NCBI GenBank assembly: GCA_016839165.1
Contig: CP069300.1
Span: forward strand, 2,542,001-2,606,000
Direction: 5' to 3'
DNA length: 64,000 nt
Source of the DNA: Bradyrhizobium sp. PSBB068
Lineage (GTDB): Bacteria > Pseudomonadota > Alphaproteobacteria > Rhizobiales > Xanthobacteraceae
Below the pieces are notes generated by a model, which was not told the DNA's origin, did not search any database, and saw only the letters and a program-made list of their open reading frames with translations. The position numbers were made by a program, and so were the translations under genes. Shown here in pieces: positions 16,901-25,576 of this stretch; the stretch's first letter is position 1, and every line of letters starts with the position of its first letter.

Positions 16901-18517
16901 TTGACCACAGCGACCACAGTCTATGCCCGCTTCCGCGAGACCGCGCTCCGCCGCGGCGAAGCCGGTTTTCTCAACGTGCTGCCCGAGACCGCGGACATCT
17001 ACGGCATCGCGGCCGAAGAGATTTCGTATGGCGCCATGCTCGAGCGGGTCGAGCGCTGGCGCGCGGCGTTTGCGAGCCGCGGCTATGGTGCGGGCCATCG
17101 GGTCGGGCTTCTGCTGCAGAACCGGCCGGTCTTCATCGAGCTGTGGTTCGCGTTGAACGCGCTCGGCGTCTCCGTGGTGCCGATCAACCCCGATCTGCGG
17201 GTCAGCGAGCTCGAATACATCATCGCGCATTCCGAGATGAATGCCGCCTTCGTCCTCGCCAAACGGCGCGAGGAGGTCGAGACCGCGGCGCGCCAGGCCG
17301 GCCGGCCGATTCCGGTTGTGACGGATGACGGCGATGTTCCGGCCCCGTTCGGCGGCGCGCGGCCGGCGAACGCCGGCGACGGCGCGAGCCAATGCGCGCT
17401 GCTCTATACGTCGGGGACGACGGGCCAGCCCAAGGGCTGCGTGCTCACCAACACCTATTTCCTGTATTCCGGAGACTGGTATCGCGACGTCGGTGGGCTG
17501 ATCGATCTCGGGCGCGACGGCGAGCGCATGATCACGCCGTTGCCGCTGTTCCACATGAATGCGATGGCGGTGTCGGTCATGGCGATGCTGTCGGTCGGCG
17601 GCAGCCTGACGATGCTCGACCGCTTCCATCCACGCAGCTGGTGGCAATCGGTGCGCGACAGCCGGGCGACCTGCCTGCATTATCTCGGCGTCATGCCCTC
17701 GATGCTGATGAGCGCGCCGCCGAGCAATGAAGATCGCGCGCACACCGTACGGTTCGGCTTCGGCGCCGGCGTCGACAAGCTGCTGCACGCGCCGTTCGAG
17801 GAACGCTTCGGCTTCCCGCTGCTCGAGGCCTGGGCGATGACCGAGACCGGAAGCGGCGGCGTGATCGCCGCCAATGCCGAGCCGCGCAAGGTCGGCACCA
17901 GCTGTTTCGGCCGGCCGGCGCCCGAGGTCGAGGTGCGGATCGTCGACGACGGCGACAACGATGCGGCGGTGGGAGCGCCGGGCGAGCTCCTGGTGCGGCG
18001 GGCAGGGGCCGATCCCCGCTACGGCTTCTTCAGGGAGTACCTGAAGAACCCGGAGGCCACCGCCGAGGCCTGGCAGGGCGGCTGGCTGCATACCGGCGAT
18101 ATCGTGTCGCGCGATGCGGATGGCGATCTGCATTTCGTCGATCGCAAGAAGAACGTGATCCGCCGCTCCGGCGAGAACATTGCCGCGGTCGAGGTCGAAT
18201 CCGTTCTCAACCGTCTTCCCGCGATCCGACAGGCCGCGGTCGCCGCGACGCCCGACCAGGTGCGCGGCGACGAGGTCGCGGCGGTCATCATCGCGGAGCA
18301 GCCGGGCGCGGACCGCGCACTCGCCGAGGAGATCGTGCGCTGGAGCCTGGAGCAGATGGCCTATTACAAGGCGCCGGGCTGGATCTGTTTCGTCGAAGAA
18401 CTGCCGCTGACCGCGACCGAGAAGATCCAGCGCGGCGGATTGAAGGATGTCGTCGCGAAGCTGATGCGCGAGGGCGCGTTCTTCGACCTTCGCGACCTCA
18501 AGCGGCGGCAGGAATGA
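16901..18517 (+). CDS. Aryl/acyl-CoA ligase (AMP-binding)
   Basis: This 538-residue enzyme activates a carboxylate with ATP and CoA. The AMP-binding signature LLYTSGTTGQPKGCVL is at about residues 167-182. Then come EAWAMTETGSGG, the hinge region HTGDIVSRDADGDLHFVDRKKNVIRRSGENI, and the C-terminal TATEKIQR lysine. The start is TTG 16901, seven bases after the beta subunit. The likely substrate is the aromatic acid handled by the Rieske enzyme or its product. It overlaps or abuts the SDR gene that follows. Confidence 0.85.
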   Translation: MTTATTVYARFRETALRRGEAGFLNVLPETADIYGIAAEEISYGAMLERVERWRAAFASRGYGAGHRVGLLLQNRPVFIELWFALNALGVSVVPINPDLRVSELEYIIAHSEMNAAFVLAKRREEVETAARQAGRPIPVVTDDGDVPAPFGGARPANAGDGASQCALLYTSGTTGQPKGCVLTNTYFLYSGDWYRDVGGLIDLGRDGERMITPLPLFHMNAMAVSVMAMLSVGGSLTMLDRFHPRSWWQSVRDSRATCLHYLGVMPSMLMSAPPSNEDRAHTVRFGFGAGVDKLLHAPFEERFGFPLLEAWAMTETGSGGVIAANAEPRKVGTSCFGRPAPEVEVRIVDDGDNDAAVGAPGELLVRRAGADPRYGFFREYLKNPEATAEAWQGGWLHTGDIVSRDADGDLHFVDRKKNVIRRSGENIAAVEVESVLNRLPAIRQAAVAATPDQVRGDEVAAVIIAEQPGADRALAEEIVRWSLEQMAYYKAPGWICFVEELPLTATEKIQRGGLKDVVAKLMREGAFFDLRDLKRRQE

Positions 18518-18537
18518 CGCATGGCAGGGAGCCGATC

Positions 18538-19266
18538 ATGAGCCAGACCCGCACCACATTGATCACCGGAGGCAATTCCGGGATCGGGGAGGCACTGGCG
18601 AAGAAGCTCGTCGGCGAAGGACAGCGGGTGGTCTCGGTCGGGCTCGAGAAGCCCGCGTGGACGCACGGTCTGCTCACCGCCTATCGCGCGGACCTCGCCA
18701 GCCTGGCGGAGACGCGGGCCATCGCCGAGGAGATCTGCCGGGATCATGCGGTCGACTGCCTCGTGCACAATGCCGGCATCATCCTGCCGAACCTTTTGCC
18801 CGATGCGAAGCCGGAGGACATCCTGACGCTGGCGCAGTTGCACCTGGGCGCACCGATGCTACTGACCCAGGCGGCGATGGAGGGGATGCGGTCGCGGCGG
18901 TTCGGCCGGATCGTGTTCGTGAGCTCGCGCGCCGCGATGGGCGCGGTTACGCGCTCGGCCTATTCGGCGACCAAGGCCGGCGTGCACGGCATGGCGCGGA
19001 CCTGGGCGCTGGAGCTGGCGTCGAGTGGGATCACGGTCAACGTGGTCGCGCCGGGCCCGATCCTGACCGACAATTTCTGGGGCATCGTCCCGAAAGGCTC
19101 CGAGCAGCAGGACAGGATGGCGCACAACGTTCCGGTCGGGCGGCTCGGCACCCGCGAGGACGTCGCGCATGCGATCAGCTTCTTCCTCGACGAGCGCTCG
19201 GACTTCGTCACCGGCCAGGTGCTCTATGTCTGCGGCGGCACCAGCCTCGTCGGCCTCGGCCCCTGA
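18538..19266 (+). CDS. Short-chain dehydrogenase/reductase
   Basis: The classical SDR has 242 residues. It has TLITGGNSGIGEAL (cofactor loop), LVHNAG, FVSSRAAMG (catalytic Ser), and YSATKAGVHGMA (YxxxK). ATG 18538 has GGGAG upstream; an ATG at 18514 overlapping the ligase stop would add eight residues. It ends the Rieske operon and is convergent with the MarR gene at 19268, one base apart. It may oxidise a hydroxylated or dihydrodiol-like intermediate from the oxygenase. Substrate unknown. Confidence 0.82.
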   Translation: MSQTRTTLITGGNSGIGEALAKKLVGEGQRVVSVGLEKPAWTHGLLTAYRADLASLAETRAIAEEICRDHAVDCLVHNAGIILPNLLPDAKPEDILTLAQLHLGAPMLLTQAAMEGMRSRRFGRIVFVSSRAAMGAVTRSAYSATKAGVHGMARTWALELASSGITVNVVAPGPILTDNFWGIVPKGSEQQDRMAHNVPVGRLGTREDVAHAISFFLDERSDFVTGQVLYVCGGTSLVGLGP

Positions 19267-19267
19267 A

Positions 19268-19750
19268 TCAGATCTGGTTCTGGCGGATGTTCTCGACCAT
19301 CTTGGCCAGCACGCGGGCGCAGACCTCGATCTCGTCGGGGTCGATACCGACGGTCAGGCGGTCGTAATTGTTCTCCATGATCGGCCAGATCTTGCGCAGC
19401 AGGGCCTCGCCGTCCGCCGTCAATCCGACGACGCGGCGGCGCTGGTCTTCTTCCGCGATCTCGCGCTTGACGAGGCCCGATGTCACCATCGACTCGACCA
19501 TGCGGCTCGCGGTCGACTGCTCGGTCACGGCCAGCACGGCGATCTCGTTGACGGTCAGGGTCTTGTAGATGAACAGCACCGACAGCGTGCGGAACACGAC
19601 GTTGTTGATGTTGTGCTCGCTGAGATCGCGGTTCTGATCCAGGTTCCAGCGATTGGCGAGCCGGTTGAACAGATAGGGAATGTAGCTTTGCAGCTGGTCC
19701 CGCGTCCGCGGTGGACCGGATTTCCATCTGCTCCTGGAGTCTTTGGCCAT
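19268..19750 (-). CDS. MarR-family transcriptional regulator (distal gene of IorAB operon)
   Basis: This 160-residue winged-helix protein has LFNRLANRWN, then VNEIAVLAVTEQSTASRMVESMVTSGLVKREIAEEDQRRR, the recognition helix and DxRRR wing typical of MarR. It is translated from ATG 19750, overlapping the stop of the preceding MarR gene. MarR proteins usually bind palindromes and are released by aromatic ligands. The composite operators at 14065-14094 and 24008-24036 are candidate sites. It is the last gene of the operon beginning at 23993. Confidence 0.85.
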   Translation of the reverse strand: MAKDSRSRWKSGPPRTRDQLQSYIPYLFNRLANRWNLDQNRDLSEHNINNVVFRTLSVLFIYKTLTVNEIAVLAVTEQSTASRMVESMVTSGLVKREIAEEDQRRRVVGLTADGEALLRKIWPIMENNYDRLTVGIDPDEIEVCARVLAKMVENIRQNQI

Positions 19751-20247
19751 TATGTCTTGCGACCCTGCTTCTTGCCTTCGCTGCCGAGTTTCGAGGAGAG
19801 CGACCGCAGCATCGACAGTGCCGCCTCCAGCTCCCGCGCTGGGATGCCTTCGAGCCGTTCGCTCAGGTGCCTCTTATGCACGTCGGCGGCCTTCCTGAAC
19901 AGGGCCGCGCCCTTCGGCGTCAGGCGCACGATGAACGAGCGGCGGTCCTCGCTCGACATTTCCTTGCTGATCAGGTCATCAGCCAGCAGGCGCTGCACCA
20001 GGCCCGAGACGTTGCCACCGGACACTTTCAGGTTCTGCGACAATTGCCCAAGCGCGAGGCCATCTGGGTAACGATCGAGTTGCGCCAGCACGTCGAATTT
20101 TGCCAGCGACAAGCCGAACTCCGAGCTCAGCATGGAATTCAGCGACGAAAACAGCTCGCCATGCAGCGACAGCAGTTGCAGCCAAAGCCGGGTTTCGACC
20201 TGGCCGAAGATGGGAGCCGTGCTCTCCTTGAGGGCCGACGACGTCAT
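19750..20247 (-). CDS. MarR-family transcriptional regulator
   Basis: The 165-residue protein begins MTSSALKEST at ATG 20247, which overlaps the IorB stop (ATGA). It has TRLWLQLLSLHGELFSSLNSM, the winged helix KFDVLAQLDRYPDGLALGQLSQNL, VSGGNVSGLVQRLLADDLI, and the EDRRSFIV wing. It is clearly similar to the MarR encoded at 42983-43489 (shared TRLWL.LL, KFDVLAQLDR or RFDVLAQLDR, VS.GN.). That similarity suggests duplicated sensors for related ligands at the two ends of the supercluster. Probably an aromatic-acid-responsive repressor. Confidence 0.87.
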   Translation of the reverse strand: MTSSALKESTAPIFGQVETRLWLQLLSLHGELFSSLNSMLSSEFGLSLAKFDVLAQLDRYPDGLALGQLSQNLKVSGGNVSGLVQRLLADDLISKEMSSEDRRSFIVRLTPKGAALFRKAADVHKRHLSERLEGIPARELEAALSMLRSLSSKLGSEGKKQGRKT

Positions 20248-21809
20248 GCGAAGCTCTTGATGGTCTGGATCACGCCGTCGAGTTCCTTGCCGGCGCTGTC
20301 CTTCAGCGCGGCTTCGCGCAGCCGGCGCGCCCAGTCGGCGGCATCGTCGCGCGGCGCGACCAGCTTGATCGCGGCCAGCGTCTTGTCGAATTTCGACAGG
20401 CCGCGGCTGTGGGTGTCGGAATAGCCCTTGACCAGGCGCCGGCATTGCAGGATCTCGACGCCCAATTGATAGTTCGCTTGCACGGCCTCTGTCGCGGCCT
20501 TGAGCCATTCGTCCCGGTGCGCCGTCTCGACGGCGTGGCGCAGCGAGCGGCGGCGCATGCCGCGCAGTCCGCCGACGACATAGAGCGCGACGAACCAGGG
20601 CAGCGAGTAGGTCTTGACCCGGCGTCCCTTGTTGACGCGGCGGTCGAGCCAGCCGAGCAGACGCGGCCTGGCGCTGAGCCAGCGGCCAAATCCCGCCGGC
20701 AGCATGCCCATCACCTCTTCCATGCGGGGGTGCATGAACTCGGTGGTCTGCAGCACCTGGTCCCCGGACAAGTCGAGCTCGCCCTCGATCCGCGCGCGGC
20801 GGGCCGATCGGGTCTTGAGGTCGGCCACGCGGATGACGTCGTCATAGGTCATGGCGTTGGCGAGATATTTTGCGGCGGCCTGGGTGAAGGCAAAATTTCG
20901 CCCGGCGCCGCCGGCGTTGCGATCGGCGGCGTGCAGCGTGCCGAGGATGTCGAGATATTCGCCGCCATAGGCGACGTCCTGGAAATCGACGACTTTCTTC
21001 AGCCCGGCGCGGCCGATGGCGTGTGCGGCCGCGGGCAGTTCCTGCGTCAGCCGGGCGGCGAGGCCGGCAAGACGGGGATCCAGAGCAGCCGGAGAGGAGG
21101 GCGTCTTGGCAGCCTCCGATTGTGGGGGTGCCGTCGGCTCCGGAGACTTCGACTGTACCCGGTCAAAGGCCGCGTCGAACGCGCGGATGCTGGCCTGCGC
21201 GCCTTTCTCACCGGCGCGGATCACGTCGAGATAGCTCTCGCGGCTGAAGCTCAGCACGCCGGCGCCTGCAAGCGCGCCGAACATGGCGGCCGAGATCACG
21301 CTGCCGTTGGCGATCGCCAGCGCATTCATGTCGAAGATGATCTCGGTCTTGGCGGCAATCCCGATGGCGCCGATCACTGCGCCCTGGTCGGCGATGCCGT
21401 TGCCCGGCGCGATCTTCTCGCCGATCGCAAAGGTCCGGTGATTGGAGGCGATCAGCGTGGTGCGGTCCGGCGTCACCAGGCCGCGCAGGATCGAGCGGCC
21501 GGCCTCCATGAACTCCGCCGCCATCACCACGTCGACGTCGCCGGGCGTCGGCATCAGCGACAGGATCGGCTTGCGGCCGTCGAGCGGCGGCATCGCCTCG
21601 ATGTAGTAGATCGTGGCGCCGGTGCGCTGGGCGACGCCGGGCACCGAGGTCGATTGCGCGACCCAGCCATGGTTCTCGGCGAGCTGGACGATCCAGTCGG
21701 TGAGGACGCCGCCGCCCTGGCCGCCCATCGCGACGATCGCGATCGAGATCGGCCGCTCGGTCGCATCACCCGCGGCAGGAAGCGCCAACTGGACCGTTTC
21801 GTCTCTCAT
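20244..21809 (-). CDS. IorB-like gamma/beta subunit of 2-oxoacid (indolepyruvate-type) ferredoxin oxidoreductase
   Basis: This 521-residue protein has the pyruvate/ketoisovalerate oxidoreductase gamma-type domain in residues about 20-215 (SIAIVAMGGQGGGVLTDWIV, VPGVAQRTGATIYYIE). A C-terminal extension of about 290 residues follows (ARRARIEGELDLSG, GYSDTHSRGLSKFDK), as in long IorB proteins. Together with the IorA-like subunit it should decarboxylate an aryl 2-oxoacid to its acyl-CoA with reduced ferredoxin. In this setting isatinate (2-aminophenylglyoxylate) is an attractive substrate, by inference. It lies 24 bases downstream of iorA and overlaps the MarR gene. Confidence 0.85.
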   Translation of the reverse strand: MRDETVQLALPAAGDATERPISIAIVAMGGQGGGVLTDWIVQLAENHGWVAQSTSVPGVAQRTGATIYYIEAMPPLDGRKPILSLMPTPGDVDVVMAAEFMEAGRSILRGLVTPDRTTLIASNHRTFAIGEKIAPGNGIADQGAVIGAIGIAAKTEIIFDMNALAIANGSVISAAMFGALAGAGVLSFSRESYLDVIRAGEKGAQASIRAFDAAFDRVQSKSPEPTAPPQSEAAKTPSSPAALDPRLAGLAARLTQELPAAAHAIGRAGLKKVVDFQDVAYGGEYLDILGTLHAADRNAGGAGRNFAFTQAAAKYLANAMTYDDVIRVADLKTRSARRARIEGELDLSGDQVLQTTEFMHPRMEEVMGMLPAGFGRWLSARPRLLGWLDRRVNKGRRVKTYSLPWFVALYVVGGLRGMRRRSLRHAVETAHRDEWLKAATEAVQANYQLGVEILQCRRLVKGYSDTHSRGLSKFDKTLAAIKLVAPRDDAADWARRLREAALKDSAGKELDGVIQTIKSFA

Positions 21810-21833
21810 GCCCAGTCTCTCATGCCCAAAATC

Positions 21834-23993
21834 TCATGCCAAGGCCTCGAACTCCGGCCGCCGGCGATCGCGCCGCCGTTGCAGCCAGCCGATCACGGCC
21901 ATCGCGACCTTTGATTTGAACCTGTCCCAGCCGGTCGGATTGTGAATGACGTCGGCGCGATAGAACGAGGGACACAGCACGGCCGCGTCCGCGACCTCGC
22001 CGCAATTGCCGCAGCCGACGCAGGAATTGTCGATTGCCGCAACGGGATCGTCGCGCAGGGGATCGTCGAGTTGCTTGACCGAGAGCGAGGGGCAGCCGGA
22101 GAGGCGGATGCAGGCGTGGTCGCCGGTGCAGACATCCTCGTCGACGCCGAACCGTTCCTTGACGGTGCGAACCCCGTCCTTGATCGCCTGGCTGATCTGC
22201 GGCTTCACGCGGCGCTGCTTATTCAGCATGCATTCGGAGGAGGCGACGATGACCTTCGGCCCTTGCTCCCTGGTCGTCAGCGCCTCCTTCAGCGTGTCGC
22301 GCATCCGGCCGACATCGTAGGTGCGATCGATCTGCCGCACCCACTGGCCGCCGATGCCCTTCACGGCCTGCACGATCGAGTTGTTGGTGTTGCGCCGCTT
22401 GCTCACCGCGCGCGACGACAGGATGTCCTGACCGCCGGTCGCCGAGGTGTAGTAATTGTCGACGATGACGAACACGCCGTCATGCTTGTTGAACACGGCG
22501 TTGCCGATGCCGCTGGTCAGCCCGTTGTGCCAGAAGCCGCCGTCGCCCATCACGGCGATCGAGCGCTTGTCGGCCTTGACGTTGAAGGCCGAGGTCGAGG
22601 CCGGGCCGAGGCCGAAGCCCATCGTCGTCGCGCCGATGTTGAAGGGCGGCAGGATCGAGAACAAATGACAGCCGATGTCGGCGGAGACATGGTGCTCACC
22701 GAGCTCGCTCTCGACCAGCTTCATGGCGGCGAAGATCGGCCGCTCCGGACAGCCGGTGCAAAGCCCGGGCGGCCGCGCCGGCACGACCTGCTTCAGCTTC
22801 TCGACCTCGGGATGGCTGAGCACGGAGCTCGCGTCCGGCGCCGGCGGCCGGTTGCCGAGCAGCCGCGGCTCGGTCTTCTCGAGGAATTCTCTGATACCCC
22901 CGAGCAGCACCTGCGCGGTGTAATCGCCGCCCATCGGCAGCACGTCCTTGCCATGGACGCGGGCCTGGATATCGCGGCGGCGCAGCACCGTGTTGATCGC
23001 CTGCTCCAGATATTCCGGCTGGCCTTCCTCGACGATCAGCACGGCGTCCTTGTCGAGGCAGAACTCGGCGACCTCGGTGTCGATCACCGGGTAGGTGACG
23101 TTCATGACGTAAAGCGGAATCTGGGTGTTGCCATAGGCATCCGACAGCCCGAGATATTGCAGCGCGCGGATGACGTTGTTGTACATCCCGCCCTGCATGA
23201 TGATGCCGACCTTGCCCTGCTTCGGCCCCATCCATTCATTCAGCTTGTTGTCCCTGACGAAGTTGATGGCCGCGGGCAGCCGTGTCTTGATCTTCTCCTG
23301 CTCATGCTCGTAGGCCGCCGGCGGCAGCACGATGCGGCCGACGTCGCGCTTCGGATTGTTCAGGGCGTCCTTGATGGTGTGGGCCGGCTTGACATTGTCC
23401 TTGCAGGCAAAGCTTCCATGCATGTGGCAGGCGCGGACGCGCACCTCCAGCATGACAGGGGTGTTCGAGACTTCCGAGAGCTCAAAGCCCTTCTCGATCA
23501 GATTGACGATGCATTCATGGTCAGGGCGCGGATCGAGTAGCCAGATCTGCGATTTCATCGCAAAGGCATGGGTGCGCTCCTGCATGATCGAGGAGCCTTC
23601 GCCGTAATCCTCGCCGACGATGATCATGGTGCCGCCAGTGACGCCGCCGGACGCGAGATTGGCGAGGGCATCGGAGGCGACATTGGTGCCGACCGTCGAT
23701 TTCCACGCCACCGCACCGCGCAGCGGATACATCACCGAGGCCGACAGCATCGCCGCCGCCGCCGCTTCATTGGCGGAGCTCTGGAACACGACGCCGAGAT
23801 CGTCGAGCACGTCCTTGGCGTCGGCCAGCACGTCCATCAGATGCGAGATCGGCGAGCCCTGATAGCCGCCGACATAGGCGACGCCGGATTGCAGCAGCGC
23901 CTTGGTGATGGCGAGGATGCCTTCGCCGCGGAAGGTGTCGCCGTCGCCGAGCCGGAGATCCTCGACTTCACGAGCAAAAGACCGTTCAGCCAT
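21834..23993 (-). CDS. IorA-like TPP- and Fe-S-dependent 2-oxoacid ferredoxin oxidoreductase alpha subunit
   Basis: The 719-residue protein starts at ATG 23993 after GGAGGG. The pyrimidine-binding half starts at GGYQGSPIS (43-51). CTGCPERP (412-419) precedes the TPP/Mg motif MGDGGFWHNGLTSG (482-494) and NYYTSATGG (513-521). Ferredoxin-like cysteines follow at 622, 628, 634 and 658, 661, 664, 674. The family converts indolepyruvate or aryl 2-oxoacids to aryl-acyl-CoA plus CO2 in the cytosol. It is the first gene of the operon iorA-iorB-marR-marR. The composite operator lies 15-43 bases upstream, so MarR autoregulation is likely. Confidence 0.88.
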   Translation of the reverse strand: MAERSFAREVEDLRLGDGDTFRGEGILAITKALLQSGVAYVGGYQGSPISHLMDVLADAKDVLDDLGVVFQSSANEAAAAAMLSASVMYPLRGAVAWKSTVGTNVASDALANLASGGVTGGTMIIVGEDYGEGSSIMQERTHAFAMKSQIWLLDPRPDHECIVNLIEKGFELSEVSNTPVMLEVRVRACHMHGSFACKDNVKPAHTIKDALNNPKRDVGRIVLPPAAYEHEQEKIKTRLPAAINFVRDNKLNEWMGPKQGKVGIIMQGGMYNNVIRALQYLGLSDAYGNTQIPLYVMNVTYPVIDTEVAEFCLDKDAVLIVEEGQPEYLEQAINTVLRRRDIQARVHGKDVLPMGGDYTAQVLLGGIREFLEKTEPRLLGNRPPAPDASSVLSHPEVEKLKQVVPARPPGLCTGCPERPIFAAMKLVESELGEHHVSADIGCHLFSILPPFNIGATTMGFGLGPASTSAFNVKADKRSIAVMGDGGFWHNGLTSGIGNAVFNKHDGVFVIVDNYYTSATGGQDILSSRAVSKRRNTNNSIVQAVKGIGGQWVRQIDRTYDVGRMRDTLKEALTTREQGPKVIVASSECMLNKQRRVKPQISQAIKDGVRTVKERFGVDEDVCTGDHACIRLSGCPSLSVKQLDDPLRDDPVAAIDNSCVGCGNCGEVADAAVLCPSFYRADVIHNPTGWDRFKSKVAMAVIGWLQRRRDRRRPEFEALA

Positions 23994-24007
23994 TGCACCC
24001 TCCAGAA

Positions 24008-24036
24008 ATATGCGATAGCATACGTTTACATGTAAA
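24008..24036 (-). promoter_or_regulatory. Composite operator upstream of the IorAB-MarR operon
   Basis: Read toward the gene, a perfect 12-bp palindrome TTTACATGTAAA (24025-24036) is followed by TATGC-TATCG-CATAT (24022 down to 24008). Both blocks recur in the same order at 14065-14094. Together they sit just upstream of ATG 23993. Confidence 0.65.
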
Positions 24037-24243
24037 GTAAGTCAACGCTGCGAGTGCCGTCGGACTTTGCGGATCGTCTGCTCCGGACGGCGATGATGAG
24101 CCAGCGACAGGGTAGGGCCAATGCTGAAGCTGCCGCGCTTTAGAGCCGCCGCCGTCCAGGCGAGCTTCACATCAATTCCAGCCAGGGTGGAATGATGGGG
24201 CGCGTCGGTCCATCGGCACCACGACACGCGAACCCTCCTCACC

Positions 24244-24364
24244 GTCGTCCTGGCGAAGGCCAGGACCCATTACCACGAAAGCTCATCGTTGTGCGACGCT
24301 GGGGCCACGATCCCGTTCACAATCGAATGCGGTGGTTATGGGTCCTGGCTTTCGCCAGGACGAC
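24244..24364. repeat. Long rhizobial inverted repeat
   Basis: Arms 24244-24277 and 24331-24364 are inverted copies of about 33 bases (GTCGTCCTGGCGAA..., reverse ...TTCGCCAGGACGAC) with only two or three mismatches. The spacer is about 53 bases. It resembles a dispersed palindromic element found widely in Bradyrhizobium intergenic DNA. The remaining gap, 24037-24425, holds no gene. This element separates the iorA promoter from the gentisate dioxygenase gene. Confidence 0.8.
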
Positions 24365-24425
24365 AGCGGGGATGTGGCGACGGGACTGCATGAGACAGGA
24401 CGTCACGAGATAGGAGTCGGACAGC

Positions 24426-25532
24426 ATGGGCGAGAACATCATCGGCCGGGCCAATGTCGAGGATACTCCGGAGCTCAAGGCCTACTACAAGGACCTCGAG
24501 AAGTTCGAGGCCGGCGCGCTGTGGACGGTCGCCAACAAGATCGAGCCGTGGCAGCCGCAGTCGGCGTCCGTTCCCGTGCTCTGGCGCTACGGCGATCTGC
24601 GTGAGCACGTGCTGCGCTCGGTGGAACTGGTCTCGCCGGAGAAGGCGGGACGGCGCGTGATCTACCTCAACAATCCGGGTCGCCGCGATGTGTCGGCCGC
24701 GGTCGGCTGGCTCTATTCGGGCTTGCAGGTCATGCACCCCGGCGAGGTGGCCTCCGCCCATGCACACTCGGCCTCTGCGCTGCGCTTCATCATGGAAGGA
24801 GCGGGCGCCTACACTATTGTCGATGGCCACAAGATGACGCTCGGCGCGCGGGATTTCGTGCTGACGCCGAACGGCACCTGGCATGAGCATGGCGTCGAGG
24901 CGAACGGCTCGGTCTGCATCTGGCAGGATGGGCTCGACATTCCGCTCGTCAATGCGCTGGAGGCCAATTTCTTCGTCGTGCACCCGAAGATCCAGCAGGA
25001 GGAGTCCGGCTATCCGGTCGACGACATGACCAAGACCTGGGGCAATCCCGGCCTTCGGCCGGCGGGCTCGCGCTGGTCGAACGGCTATTCGCCGATGTTC
25101 AAATATGAGTGGGAGCCGACCTACGAGTCGCTGCTGAAATATGCCGCCGCGACCGGAGGATCGCCCTATGACGGCATCCTGATGAACTACGTCAATCCGA
25201 TCACCGGCGGCCATGTGATGCAGACCATCGGCGCCAGCATGCAGATGCTGCGGCCGGGCGAGAAGTCCAGGTCGCATCGCCACACCGGAAGCTTCGTCTA
25301 CCAGGTCGCCAAGGGGCACGGCTATTCCGTGATCGGCGGTCAGCGGTTCGAGTGGCAGGAGCGCGACATCTTCTGCGTTCCGTCCTGGGCCTGGCATGAG
25401 CACGGCAACGCCTCGGAAAGCGAGGACGCCTGCCTGTTCTGCTTCAACGATCTGCCCGTGATCGAGGGGCTAGGCCTCTACCGGGAAGAGGCCTATGGCG
25501 ACAATGCCGGCCATCAGCCGGTCGCGGCCTGA
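24426..25532 (+). CDS. Gentisate 1,2-dioxygenase
   Basis: The bicupin enzyme of 368 residues opens gentisate to maleylpyruvate using Fe(II) and O2. The N-terminal cupin carries AHAHSASALRFIMEG (His112, His114), then TPNGTWHEHG (His153/His155). The C-terminal cupin has SRSHRHTGSFVYQVAKG and CVPSWAWHEHGN. It begins at ATG 24426 and is followed 44 bases later by the fumarylpyruvate-hydrolase-like gene, giving the standard ring-cleavage pair. It is the clearest sign that the supercluster ends in the gentisate pathway. Confidence 0.87.
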   Translation: MGENIIGRANVEDTPELKAYYKDLEKFEAGALWTVANKIEPWQPQSASVPVLWRYGDLREHVLRSVELVSPEKAGRRVIYLNNPGRRDVSAAVGWLYSGLQVMHPGEVASAHAHSASALRFIMEGAGAYTIVDGHKMTLGARDFVLTPNGTWHEHGVEANGSVCIWQDGLDIPLVNALEANFFVVHPKIQQEESGYPVDDMTKTWGNPGLRPAGSRWSNGYSPMFKYEWEPTYESLLKYAAATGGSPYDGILMNYVNPITGGHVMQTIGASMQMLRPGEKSRSHRHTGSFVYQVAKGHGYSVIGGQRFEWQERDIFCVPSWAWHEHGNASESEDACLFCFNDLPVIEGLGLYREEAYGDNAGHQPVAA

Positions 25533-25576
25533 CATTCTTGCGCAGAACTCAACCCGCATAACCGGATCAAGCTTTC

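Noticed and set aside
21942..23540. Plus-strand frame of 532 codons opposite iorA
   Set aside because: Antisense shadow; the minus-strand protein has complete TPP and Fe-S motifs.
24244..24364. Possible CRISPR or insertion-sequence end
   Set aside because: Only one pair of inverted arms, no spacer series, no transposase or target duplication; fits a dispersed rhizobial repeat.
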